Shown here in pieces: positions 1 through 5,704 of a stretch of DNA of 6,693 bases. The position numbers were made by a program, and so were the translations under genes. The notes under the pieces are model-generated. The model saw only the letters and a list, made by a program, of their open reading frames with translations. It was not told the origin of the DNA and ran no database searches. The stretch is from Prolixibacteraceae bacterium (GTDB taxonomy: Bacteria; Bacteroidota; Bacteroidia; Bacteroidales; Prolixibacteraceae): assembly GCA_017998095.1 (NCBI GenBank), contig JAGODU010000208.1, positions 1 through 6,693 on the forward strand. The letters are read 5' to 3'. Position 1 is the first letter of the stretch. Every line of letters begins with the position of its first letter.

Positions 1-30
1 TAAGAAGGAGGAAGCTGCCAATAATAATAA

Positions 31-50
31 CCCTGGCCTTTAGGCCGGGG
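31..50. repeat. Short hairpin with TTTA loop
   Basis: CCCTGGCC and GGCCGGGG form an 8-bp stem with one G-T wobble around a TTTA loop. No run of T follows on either strand, so it is not a standard Rho-independent terminator. It may be a small palindromic repeat or a stabilising 3' structure for a gene lying to the left. Confidence 0.6.
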
Positions 51-73
51 TAAGCATGAACGCCTGACAACAT

Positions 74-85
74 GGGCTTTAGCCC
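74..85. repeat. Short hairpin GGGC-TTTA-GCCC
   Basis: GGGC and GCCC pair perfectly around a TTTA loop, the same loop as in the hairpin 24 bp upstream. The shared loop and spacing suggest both belong to one family of small intergenic palindromes. No function is shown. Confidence 0.5.
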
Positions 86-97
86 TAACAGACGAAG

Positions 98-157
98 TTT
101 ACTCCCTGTCATATTCACATTGTTCCCAGATTCATTGGGTCGGGACTCGCAATGACG
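98..157 (+). repeat. Dispersed ~65-bp repeat, copy A
   Basis: This copy shares the block CTGTCATATTCACATTGTT and the right end GCAATGACG with copy B at 3089-3153. The same block occurs inverted in copy D (6616-6680). The central part differs between copies, as expected for an old dispersed repeat. Copy A runs directly into the mini-hairpin series starting at 163. The right end resembles the GCAATGACG/CGTCATTGC termini common in dispersed palindromic repeats of several bacterial phyla. No open frame lies within it. Confidence 0.85.
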
Positions 158-162
158 TAACT

Positions 163-335
163 AACAGCAGCGCAGCTGCTTAACAAAGCGAAGCGATAAC
201 GTGCGAAGCACCAACAGACGACGCAGTCGTCCAACAGAGCGTAGCGATAACGAAAGCGAAGCTTTCCAACAGAGCGTAGCGATAACGAAAGCTAAGCTTT
301 CCAACAGAGCGAAGCGACAACAGGCGAAGCACTTC
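163..335 (+). repeat. Array of ten three-base-loop mini-hairpins
   Basis: Ten short hairpins follow one another, joined by linkers such as TAAC, CAACA and GATAAC. Positions: 166-180, 188-194, 201-211, 217-231, 239-245, 252-266, 274-280, 287-301, 309-315 and 324-330. Nine have a GNA loop (GAA, GTA or GCA) closed by C-G; the one at 287-301 has TAA. The longer stems are AGCAGC/GCTGCT, GTGC/GCAC, GACGAC/GTCGTC and GAAAGC/GCTTTC, so arm sequence changes while pairing is kept. The heptamer GCGAAGC is known as an exceptionally stable DNA mini-hairpin and occurs here five times, with GCGTAGC and GCGCAGC variants. The series overlaps the 3' end of the ATPase gene at 334. It could be a mobile palindromic repeat, a structured 3' UTR or a protein-binding array; the sequence does not choose among these. 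Confidence 0.85.
232..301 (+). repeat. Tandem 35-bp duplication within the hairpin array
   Basis: Positions 232-266 and 267-301 are identical except for G258 versus T293, which changes a GAA loop to TAA. Each 35-bp unit contains one 7-base and one 15-base mini-hairpin. A diverged partial third unit follows at 302-330. The near identity points to a recent duplication by slippage or unequal recombination. Confidence 0.9.
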
Positions 336-1563
336 ACACCCCCATCATTAGGAAATCTTTCAAATGTATCTCTTCTATTCCGTTATAATTGCTCCCGGAA
401 TTAAACTCATCCATTGTAACTACAAACTTTCTGTAATTGTCATTTATCTTCAGAAGGTTTCCAAATTCACGGCTGAAGGTTTTTTCGCCTGTGACTATGT
501 AGCAAACCTGAACATAAATAGTTGTCCCCCCTTTTATGGCAACAAAATCAATTTCCATATTTCCCGACTGTCCAACATGCACCTTATATCCTCTCCTGAT
601 AAGATGCATAAAGACGACATTTTCCATCACCTTCCCAATGTCTTTATGCCTTGCATAACCACGTATAGAATTACGTAAACCAATATCTTCAAAGTAATAT
701 TTCTCACCGGTTTCAAATATCTTCAATCCGGATATATCAAAACGGGTAACTTTATAAACAAAGAAGGCATTGACCAATGGCCTTAAATAATTCAGAACAG
801 CTTGAGTTGTAACTGATTCCCTTTGTGATTTAAAATATTTGGCAATATTGCTTGCTGAAAAAAGATTGCCTGTATTATCGGCCAGAAACTCAGTAAGTGA
901 TTCAAGAAATCTGACATTCCTTATCCCTTCCCTTGCAACAACATCTTTCAAAAGAATTGTTGAAAAAACATTCCGCAGGTATTCAAAAACGTAATCTTCC
1001 TCTAATCCAATAACTTTCAGGTAGGGCAAACCTCCTACTGTAAGATACTTATCAAGATTAAAAACTGAATTATCAAGATTAAAGAAAAGAAGGAACTCAC
1101 TATAACTCAAGGAATGAATGTTAAACTCAATATATCGTCCTGCCAGAAAAGTTGCCAGTTCGCCCGACAACATTTTAGCGTTACTACCACTGCAAAAAAT
1201 ATCACAACAGTTTTCGGCAAGTAAGCTTCGCAGTGCTTTTTCAAAACCCTCAATCTCCTGAATTTCATCGATAAATAAATAATTACCTGCATCATTTCTT
1301 AAATTACTTTTTACATAAGAGTAAAGTTCTTTATCGCTGATAATATGTTCATGTGGTTTCAACTCACGACTAATGTAAATAATGTTTGCTGCCGGATTTC
1401 GTTGTCTAATGTCATCAATCAGCTGAAAAAGAATATAGCTTTTCCCTACCCTCCTTTGACCGGAAATTACTTTAATAATCTCCTTGTCAATAAAAGGACT
1501 TATCATTTCAGAATACTCACTCCTGCGAATATAAGGTCTCTGTTTTAATATTTCGTCTATCAT
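334..1563 (-). CDS. AAA_14/DUF4143-type P-loop ATPase with degenerate nuclease-like tail
   Basis: Predicted cytoplasmic ATPase of 409 residues, counted from the ATG at 1561-1563. The frame also allows a TTG start three codons upstream, but ATG fits the family's usual MI...PFID opening. The P-loop GQRRVGKS is at about 35-42 and the Walker B strand YLFIDEIQ at about 95-102. The SGSNAKML sensor region and LAGRY segment that follow are typical of AAA_14 ATPases. The C-terminal third matches DUF4143, including a winged-helix-like stretch (around 235-270) and the EIDFVA strand near 338-343. In related proteins this tail is a PD-(D/E)XK nuclease-like fold. Here the expected ExK is Q352-V-C354, so nuclease activity is unlikely. 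The family's role is largely unknown, with proposals including DNA-associated or accessory functions. The gene lies 118 bp downstream of a second ATPase of the same type on the same strand. Its stop codon touches the mini-hairpin array, which may form its 3' UTR. Confidence 0.9.
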   Translation of the reverse strand: MIDEILKQRPYIRRSEYSEMISPFIDKEIIKVISGQRRVGKSYILFQLIDDIRQRNPAANIIYISRELKPHEHIISDKELYSYVKSNLRNDAGNYLFIDEIQEIEGFEKALRSLLAENCCDIFCSGSNAKMLSGELATFLAGRYIEFNIHSLSYSEFLLFFNLDNSVFNLDKYLTVGGLPYLKVIGLEEDYVFEYLRNVFSTILLKDVVAREGIRNVRFLESLTEFLADNTGNLFSASNIAKYFKSQRESVTTQAVLNYLRPLVNAFFVYKVTRFDISGLKIFETGEKYYFEDIGLRNSIRGYARHKDIGKVMENVVFMHLIRRGYKVHVGQSGNMEIDFVAIKGGTTIYVQVCYIVTGEKTFSREFGNLLKINDNYRKFVVTMDEFNSGSNYNGIEEIHLKDFLMMGV

Positions 1564-1570
1564 AATAGAC
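1555..1570 (-). promoter_or_regulatory. Palindrome placing the ATPase start codon in its loop
   Basis: GTCTAT and ATAGAC form a perfect 6-bp stem around a four-base loop that reads TATG on the minus strand, so the ATG sits in the loop. It could be an operator or an mRNA hairpin affecting initiation. It may also arise by chance, since half of it encodes Met-Ile-Asp. The core TCATAATAGA recurs 40 bp upstream at 1600-1609. Confidence 0.35.
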
Positions 1571-1577
1571 AAAAATA
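1570..1577 (-). promoter_or_regulatory. Candidate Bacteroidota -7 element for first ATPase gene
   Basis: The minus strand reads TATTTTTG, a full match to TAnnTTTG. Transcription would start near the ATG at 1563 and give an almost leaderless mRNA. No TTG -33 element is visible at the expected distance, and such AT-rich matches arise easily by chance. Confidence 0.3.
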
Positions 1578-1628
1578 CATATTTTATTCGATTCGTATGT
1601 CATAATAGATGAAATAATGAAAAGTGAA

Positions 1629-1680
1629 GCAATGACGGTTTATTCAACGTGGGAAGTCCTAACAGACGGCTTGTCGTCCA
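1629..1680 (+). repeat. Dispersed repeat, partial copy C
   Basis: Positions 1629-1651 are identical over 23 bases to 3145-3167 in copy B: the right end GCAATGACG plus the following GTTTATTCAACGTG. A small hairpin follows at 1665-1678 (GACGG/TCGTC, loop CTTG, one wobble), matching GACGG-CTTG-CCGTC in copy B. The left two thirds of the repeat are missing. It fills most of the gap between the two ATPase genes and ends next to the stop codon of the upstream one. Confidence 0.8.
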
Positions 1681-1681
1681 A

Positions 1682-2950
1682 CTACCCCAAAAACATAGCA
1701 GCATTAATTGCAATTATATTTTCATCAAAATAAGAAGTAGACAGGTCATTCGATAAAATAAAAGCTTTTAGGACAGGTTTATCAAGAATATCTTCTAAAT
1801 TCTTCAAATGTCGGGCATCAGTTTTGGTAATATGCTCAGTCATTTTAATTTCAAAAGCAAAATATCCCTCGGGAAATTCGATTAGCAGATCAACTTCCTT
1901 ACCATCCTGTGTCCGCAAATGATAAAACGAAGCCGACTTTTGTAAAGTTTTTACCTGTTTAAAAATTTCTGCAATAACAAGACTCTCGAATTCCTGTCCT
2001 GTAATTCCACCCCTTTTCTGTAAAACAGATTGCAATACTCCATTATCCAGATAATGAATCTTTGGAGCTTTGACAAGGCGTTTAGAAGAATTACGCTCCC
2101 AGGAAGACAAATTAACAGTCTGGTAACTCAATTCAAGATATTGAATATAACGTTGAACTGTCTTGGCCGATAAACCAATTTGAGATGCCAGAGCTGAGGC
2201 ATTTATAAGGTTTCCGGTTTGTATTGCAAGTGCCTTCTGCAACTTAATGAAAGGCTCAAGATCTCTGAATGAAGCCAGATCACGAACATCACGTTCAAGA
2301 TAAGTTCTGACATAATTATGTAGCCAGAGATATCGGTTTTCATCGGTCATCGAATTTTCAGTAAGAGCGGGATAAGCCCCGAATCTAAGGTAATGATCCC
2401 ATGCCTGTTTCTTTTCAGGCATTCTTTTATCGAGTAAAAAAGAAGGATATAATACCAGATTGGCAGTAGGATTCAAAAAAGTTTGCTGAAAAAATGAATC
2501 AACGATTTCATCATCCCAATCATTTGTAGCCAATTCAGGCAAGGTTAGGGGATACATATCAGTAATTACACAACGACCGGCAAGGCTTTCATTAACCTGC
2601 TTCATTAGCAGCAGTTGACTTGAACCTGATAGAACAAAACGAGGATCGTTCCACTGGTCATATACAGATTTTATACTTTCAATAAGTGTTGGTTCTTTCT
2701 GTATTTCATCAAGTATTGCCCTTGGATACAGTAAGTTCCACTGAGCAGCAGTCATTTTTAAATATTCACTTCGCAATACAGGATCTTCAATCGAAATGTA
2801 TGAAAATTCCGGAAAGATATTCTTTACTAAGGTAGTTTTTCCAGTCTGTCGTGCACCTGTAAAGACAAGTATTCTTCCTAAATCAGAATCTTTAATGTTT
2901 TCAATAAAAGATGTAATTCTTCGGGCTTTCATATCAGATGGTTTTATCAT
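1682..2950 (-). CDS. AAA_14/DUF4143-type P-loop ATPase with intact nuclease-like motif
   Basis: Predicted cytoplasmic ATPase of 422 residues, of ordinary length for the family. The P-loop GARQTGKT is at 32-39 and Walker B AILDEIQ at 78-84. FVLSGSSQ (105-112) is the sensor strand, and LAGR (123-126) the usual arginine-bearing segment. YLERDVRDL at 218-226 is a hallmark of this family. A helix-turn-helix-like region lies near 250-272 (ALASQIGLSAKTVQRYIQYL). The C-terminal DUF4143 region keeps a PD-(D/E)XK-like set: D354 in EVDLLIE, then E367-I-K369. This is compatible with an active nuclease fold, though activity is unproven for most relatives. The ATG at 2948-2950 is used; a second ATG six codons in (MKARRITSF) is also possible and would suit a TAACTTTA element at 2952-2959. 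It shares family and orientation with the downstream ATPase but is clearly diverged, so the pair is not a recent duplicate. Confidence 0.92.
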   Translation of the reverse strand: MIKPSDMKARRITSFIENIKDSDLGRILVFTGARQTGKTTLVKNIFPEFSYISIEDPVLRSEYLKMTAAQWNLLYPRAILDEIQKEPTLIESIKSVYDQWNDPRFVLSGSSQLLLMKQVNESLAGRCVITDMYPLTLPELATNDWDDEIVDSFFQQTFLNPTANLVLYPSFLLDKRMPEKKQAWDHYLRFGAYPALTENSMTDENRYLWLHNYVRTYLERDVRDLASFRDLEPFIKLQKALAIQTGNLINASALASQIGLSAKTVQRYIQYLELSYQTVNLSSWERNSSKRLVKAPKIHYLDNGVLQSVLQKRGGITGQEFESLVIAEIFKQVKTLQKSASFYHLRTQDGKEVDLLIEFPEGYFAFEIKMTEHITKTDARHLKNLEDILDKPVLKAFILSNDLSTSYFDENIIAINAAMFLG

Positions 2951-3017
2951 GTAAAGTTAATAAATAAACGTTAATTCGGATATTCAATTCCTAATTTTAC
3001 GCCATTTATGGACATTC

Positions 3018-3076
3018 TATTATACTATCGCCAATATAGGTTTCTTTTTAAGTCCAATCGGGACGTCAGTATAATA
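3018..3076. repeat. Inverted repeat with 9-bp arms
   Basis: TATTATACT at 3018-3026 is the exact complement of AGTATAATA at 3068-3076. Inside, GTCC (3052-3055) and GGAC (3061-3064) can form a smaller stem. The arms are AT-rich, so chance cannot be excluded; a remnant of a small palindromic element is possible. Confidence 0.4.
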
Positions 3077-3088
3077 ATTTTTACTTAG

Positions 3089-3194
3089 ACAGATTTACTC
3101 TCTGTCATATTCACATTGTTACTAAATTTTTTGGGTCTGGACTCGCAATGACGGTTTATTCAACGTGCTAAGCGATAACGACGGCTTGCCGTCC
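3089..3194 (+). repeat. Dispersed ~65-bp repeat, copy B with hairpin tail
   Basis: The core at 3089-3153 is the fullest forward copy and aligns without gaps over about 65 bases with the reverse complement of copy D. The tail after GCAATGACG matches partial copy C. It contains a GC-TAA-GC mini-hairpin (3167-3173) and a perfect GACGG-CTTG-CCGTC hairpin (3180-3193). Like copy A, it joins a conserved core to the mini-hairpin type of sequence, which suggests a composite repeat unit. Confidence 0.85.
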
Positions 3195-3286
3195 AAAATA
3201 ACGAACCATCTTCATTGCATATAGATTGTCAAATTTTCACATTTTATAGGTATCATTTTTGCTTTTTTTGGAATAGACCAAATACA

Positions 3287-3383
3287 TACCAAGTTCTTAC
3301 CAAGTTCTTACCAAGTTCTACCGAGACCTCTTTTTAAGCTGTCACATTTTTCATGATTTTCGGTTGAGGTAAGAATGAGGTCT
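3287..3383 (+). repeat. Three perfect 11-bp direct repeats with inverted partners
   Basis: TACCAAGTTCT occurs three times without a break at 3287-3297, 3298-3308 and 3309-3319. Downstream, GGTAAGAA (3368-3375) is the inverse of the unit junction TTCTTACC, and GAGGTCT (3377-3383) is the inverse of AGACCTC (3324-3330). The transcript or DNA could therefore fold between the two parts. The period of one helical turn resembles iterated protein-binding sites. It lies roughly 70-130 bp upstream of the membrane-protein start and could act as a regulatory site, but may simply be a Bacteroidota intergenic repeat. Confidence 0.75.
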
Positions 3384-3400
3384 TTATTAATTCAAAATGC

Positions 3401-3430
3401 TTCGTTTTTATAACTTTTTTGCTAATATTG
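3401..3430 (+). promoter_or_regulatory. Candidate promoter for the membrane glycosyltransferase-like gene
   Basis: TAATATTG at 3423-3430 matches TAnnTTTG at seven of eight positions counting the free bases. TTC at 3401-3403, 19 bp upstream, is one mismatch from the TTG -33 element. Transcription would begin near 3437, about 15 bases before the ATG at 3452. The short leader argues against a start further upstream. Confidence 0.4.
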
Positions 3431-3451
3431 CATCAACCAACTTTACCTGCC

Positions 3452-5494
3452 ATGACTAAAAAAAATAATGTAACCTTGTTTGAAAGGATCGAATTTTTCC
3501 TTCAGAAAAATCAACTTTTTGTAATTGGCATTTCAATATTGACAGTCGTGGTTATGTCACTGCTGATGTTTAATCCCGATGTTTCGGTTGGCGGCGACGA
3601 TTCAGGATATATAAAAGCAGGACACGACTTTATCAAAGGAAAGGCATTCCCAACCTGGCATGGTTCGTTCTACAGCATCTTACTGTCGTTCTTTATGCTG
3701 ATAATGGGTGTAAACATTGTTGCCTTGAAATTTACATCGCTCCTTTTCTTTGCTGCTTCTTTTTATTTTACCTACAGGATATTTGCAAAAGTTACAAATC
3801 ATACAACTGCAACTTTTGTAGTTTTAACAGCTTCGGTTAGCTGCCTGCTGAATAAATATGCAAGCACAACTTTTACCGAACCTTTCTTCATTTTCATTCA
3901 ATCACTTTTCATCTTTTTGTTTTACAACTTTTTAAGTAAACTGGAAAAGATAAAAGAAGACTATAAGCTAATCTGGAAAGATGCTCTTGTTCTTGGCATT
4001 ATCACTTATGTTATGATCCAGACAAGAAGTGTTTCTGTAGCTGTTTTTGGGATTACACTTCTTTTTCTTCTGTTGAATAAATACTTTAAAAGCACACTGC
4101 TATACAGCGGATTTACAATTGCATCGCATATCTTATTTGATTTATTTAAACGCATCTTCTGGAATATTTCATCCATTGGTTTTGAAGACCAGCTCAACAG
4201 TGTACTACTGAAAAATTTCTATAAACCGGCTGCCGGAAATGAAGATCTGGCAGGTTTAATACAACGTTTTTGGGATAATTCGGAGCTTTATTTTTCAAAA
4301 CACCTTGCCAAAATGTTTGGCATTCGGCCCTTAGACACACTTTACATCAGTTCAACATGGACCATTACCTTCTACATTATTTTCATTGTTTCCATAATAG
4401 TAATACTGGTGAAAAACAAGAAGATGGGTTATATTGTATTGTACGTTGCAGGCATGATATCCATAACTTTCATCAGTCTTCAGAAAATCTGGGACCAGGA
4501 GAGGCTTATAATGATATATTTCCCTCTTATAACGGGTATAATATTCTATGCTCTTTTTAATGCATTCAGCAGTAAACTAAAGAAATATCAAGTAATCCCG
4601 CTAATTGCTTCGGGGATAATGTTTATTATAATCTTTGTTCAAAGTATTAGTTATATTTCAAAATACAATCCCGGACCACGGTTTAAAAGCGGAAGCTTCA
4701 ATTCATACACTCCCGATTGGCAGAATTACATGCTTGCCAGCAAGTGGACTGCCGAAAATCTTGATAAAAAAGCAGTTGTTGCCTGTCGTAAGCCTGAAAT
4801 GTCGTGGATTGCATCGAAGGGAAGTGATATTTTCAAGGGTATATACAGGGTAGAATACAACCTGCCTGATTCAGCCTATAATTTGTTGCAGGAGATGGGG
4901 GCAACTCATGTTTTAACAGCAAGTTTAAGGCTTGATCCGCGTAAGAATACAGGAAAAATAATACGGACAGTCAACAATGTAGTATCGCTTGCTGCTGCCA
5001 AATATCCCGGATGTCTGACCCTGATAAAAGAGTTTGGCACGGATGAAAAGGCATATTTGTTTAAAATTGATTTCCCGGGACATACCGGTGGCAAGGAATA
5101 TCTTGAAAGTCTGGATGCAGCCATGCTGGTTAATCCGTCGAATTTATTTATACTTCAAAAGAAGGCTGAATATTATATCGGTCTGGAAGACTATAAAACA
5201 GCTTTAGTATACTATGATAAAGCAATAACAGAGGGAACAGACGATAAGTTTATATATTTCAACAGGGGGTATTGTTACTTTCAGCAGTTGGATTATAAAA
5301 ATGGGATAGCAGATTTTAAGAAAGCTGCAGAGCTGGATCCTGCCTTTGGTCATGCATGGTACAATCTTGCAGTATGCCTATTCAACACTGGCGATTATAA
5401 AGGCTCACGCCTGGCATTACAAAAAGCCCGTAGTGTTAATTTCGACAGTAACAATTTAGTGCTGGAAACGAATCTGGCAAGGATGGGGTTTTGA
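3452..5494 (+). CDS. Polytopic GT-C-like glycosyltransferase with C-terminal TPR domain
   Basis: Predicted 680-residue inner-membrane protein. The frame extends upstream to a TTG, but ATG at 3452 is preferred because the candidate promoter overlaps the extension. About 10-12 hydrophobic segments span roughly residues 22-400. After the first comes an external loop with GGDDSGYI (47-54); acidic residues at this place are the catalytic signature of GT-C enzymes, the ArnT/PMT-like group using polyprenyl-linked sugars. TEPFF (142-146) and TRS (191-193) also fit. A soluble, probably periplasmic region follows (about 405-545). Then come two to three tetratricopeptide repeats (about 566-665), with A..YY.KAI and A..DFKKAAELDP signatures. 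TPRs bind partner proteins, so the tail may dock the enzyme to a substrate or complex. Donor and acceptor are unknown and no partner glycan genes are adjacent. It may instead be a catalytically unproven GT-C relative. The 3' end runs into a 7-base-word repeat array. Confidence 0.75.
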   Translation: MTKKNNVTLFERIEFFLQKNQLFVIGISILTVVVMSLLMFNPDVSVGGDDSGYIKAGHDFIKGKAFPTWHGSFYSILLSFFMLIMGVNIVALKFTSLLFFAASFYFTYRIFAKVTNHTTATFVVLTASVSCLLNKYASTTFTEPFFIFIQSLFIFLFYNFLSKLEKIKEDYKLIWKDALVLGIITYVMIQTRSVSVAVFGITLLFLLLNKYFKSTLLYSGFTIASHILFDLFKRIFWNISSIGFEDQLNSVLLKNFYKPAAGNEDLAGLIQRFWDNSELYFSKHLAKMFGIRPLDTLYISSTWTITFYIIFIVSIIVILVKNKKMGYIVLYVAGMISITFISLQKIWDQERLIMIYFPLITGIIFYALFNAFSSKLKKYQVIPLIASGIMFIIIFVQSISYISKYNPGPRFKSGSFNSYTPDWQNYMLASKWTAENLDKKAVVACRKPEMSWIASKGSDIFKGIYRVEYNLPDSAYNLLQEMGATHVLTASLRLDPRKNTGKIIRTVNNVVSLAAAKYPGCLTLIKEFGTDEKAYLFKIDFPGHTGGKEYLESLDAAMLVNPSNLFILQKKAEYYIGLEDYKTALVYYDKAITEGTDDKFIYFNRGYCYFQQLDYKNGIADFKKAAELDPAFGHAWYNLAVCLFNTGDYKGSRLALQKARSVNFDSNNLVLETNLARMGF

Positions 5495-5500
5495 ATAATA

Positions 5501-5535
5501 GACACAAGTATCAAGTATCAAGACACAAGTATCAA
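5501..5535 (+). repeat. Heptamer array 1 (five 7-bp words)
   Basis: With A = GTATCAA and B = GACACAA, the sequence reads B A A B A without interruption and is followed by GATTGGG. It begins six bases after the TGA of the membrane-protein gene and so lies in its 3' UTR. Positions 5496-5529 are repeated directly at 6563-6596 over 34 bases. Confidence 0.95.
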
Positions 5536-5609
5536 GATTGGGTAGTGCAGGATTGGAGGTTCGTATGCTACTGCACGATAAAATAGCACGACATAGCGAA
5601 TGTTGAAAG

Positions 5610-5696
5610 TATCGTCATTGCGGGCGCAGCGTGGCAATCTCTACTTCTAATGGACAGATTGCTTCGTCGTTACTCCTACCCATGACAGTAACGATA
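5610..5696. repeat. Degenerate CGTCATTGCG-type palindromic repeat
   Basis: TATCGTCAT at the left and ATGACAGTAACGATA at the right pair imperfectly, and GCAATCT (5634-5640) pairs exactly with AGATTGC (5656-5662). The order CGTCATTGCG, GCAATCTC-like, GATTGCTTCGTCGTT, ATGAC is typical of a palindromic intergenic repeat seen in many bacterial genomes. It is nested inside the heptamer-bounded element. Confidence 0.7.
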
Positions 5697-5704
5697 GACC
5701 AATC

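Larger units (their letters stand above)
1..333. other. Repeat-rich intergenic region without a confident gene
   Basis: No coding region here can be supported. The stretch holds, in order, two short hairpins (31-50 and 74-85), one copy of a dispersed repeat (98-157) and a packed series of mini-hairpins (163-335) that runs into the stop codon of the minus-strand ATPase gene. Open frames crossing the mini-hairpins are made of repeat units and look non-coding. The first ~40 bases could be the tail of a gene beginning outside the window, but this cannot be decided from what is shown. Confidence 0.7.
2951..3451. other. Divergent 500-bp intergenic region
   Basis: No gene is seen between the minus-strand ATPase and the plus-strand membrane protein. 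The region holds an inverted repeat (3018-3076), dispersed repeat copy B with its hairpin tail (3089-3194), an 11-bp triplet repeat with inverted partners (3287-3383) and a candidate promoter (3401-3430). Nothing recognisable lies in 3201-3286. Confidence 0.75.

Noticed and set aside
1..43. Possible C-terminal end of an upstream plus-strand gene (KKEEAANNNNPGL then TAG)
   Set aside because: The charged then Asn-rich tail is plausible, but another frame is open too, the third begins with TAA, and too little sequence is present to decide. The stop would also fall in a hairpin loop.
31..50. Rho-independent terminator
   Set aside because: The stem is strong, but no T-run follows on either strand, so only a hairpin is reported.
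201..404. 67-residue plus-strand open frame across the mini-hairpin array
   Set aside because: Its Arg/Ser/Asn-rich sequence comes from hairpin repeat units, and it overlaps the 3' end of a well-supported ATPase gene.
364..678. 104-residue plus-strand open frame
   Set aside because: It lies wholly antisense to the DUF4143 part of the ATPase gene and shows no recognisable domain.
334..2950. Defence system built from the two ATPases
   Set aside because: The family has no established defence role that I can tie to these sequences, and no known defence partner lies in the window.
334..3194. ATPase pair as a transposon or prophage module
   Set aside because: No transposase, integrase or phage gene is present. 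The P-loop and DUF4143 motifs define a common chromosomal accessory family, and the repeats alone do not show mobility.
4906..5124. Short open frames inside the ATPase and membrane-protein genes, for example this one and those at 1107-1295, 1345-1548, 4006-4197, 4357-4560 and 4635-4853
   Set aside because: All are other-frame shadows of genes with clear family motifs, with no independent support.
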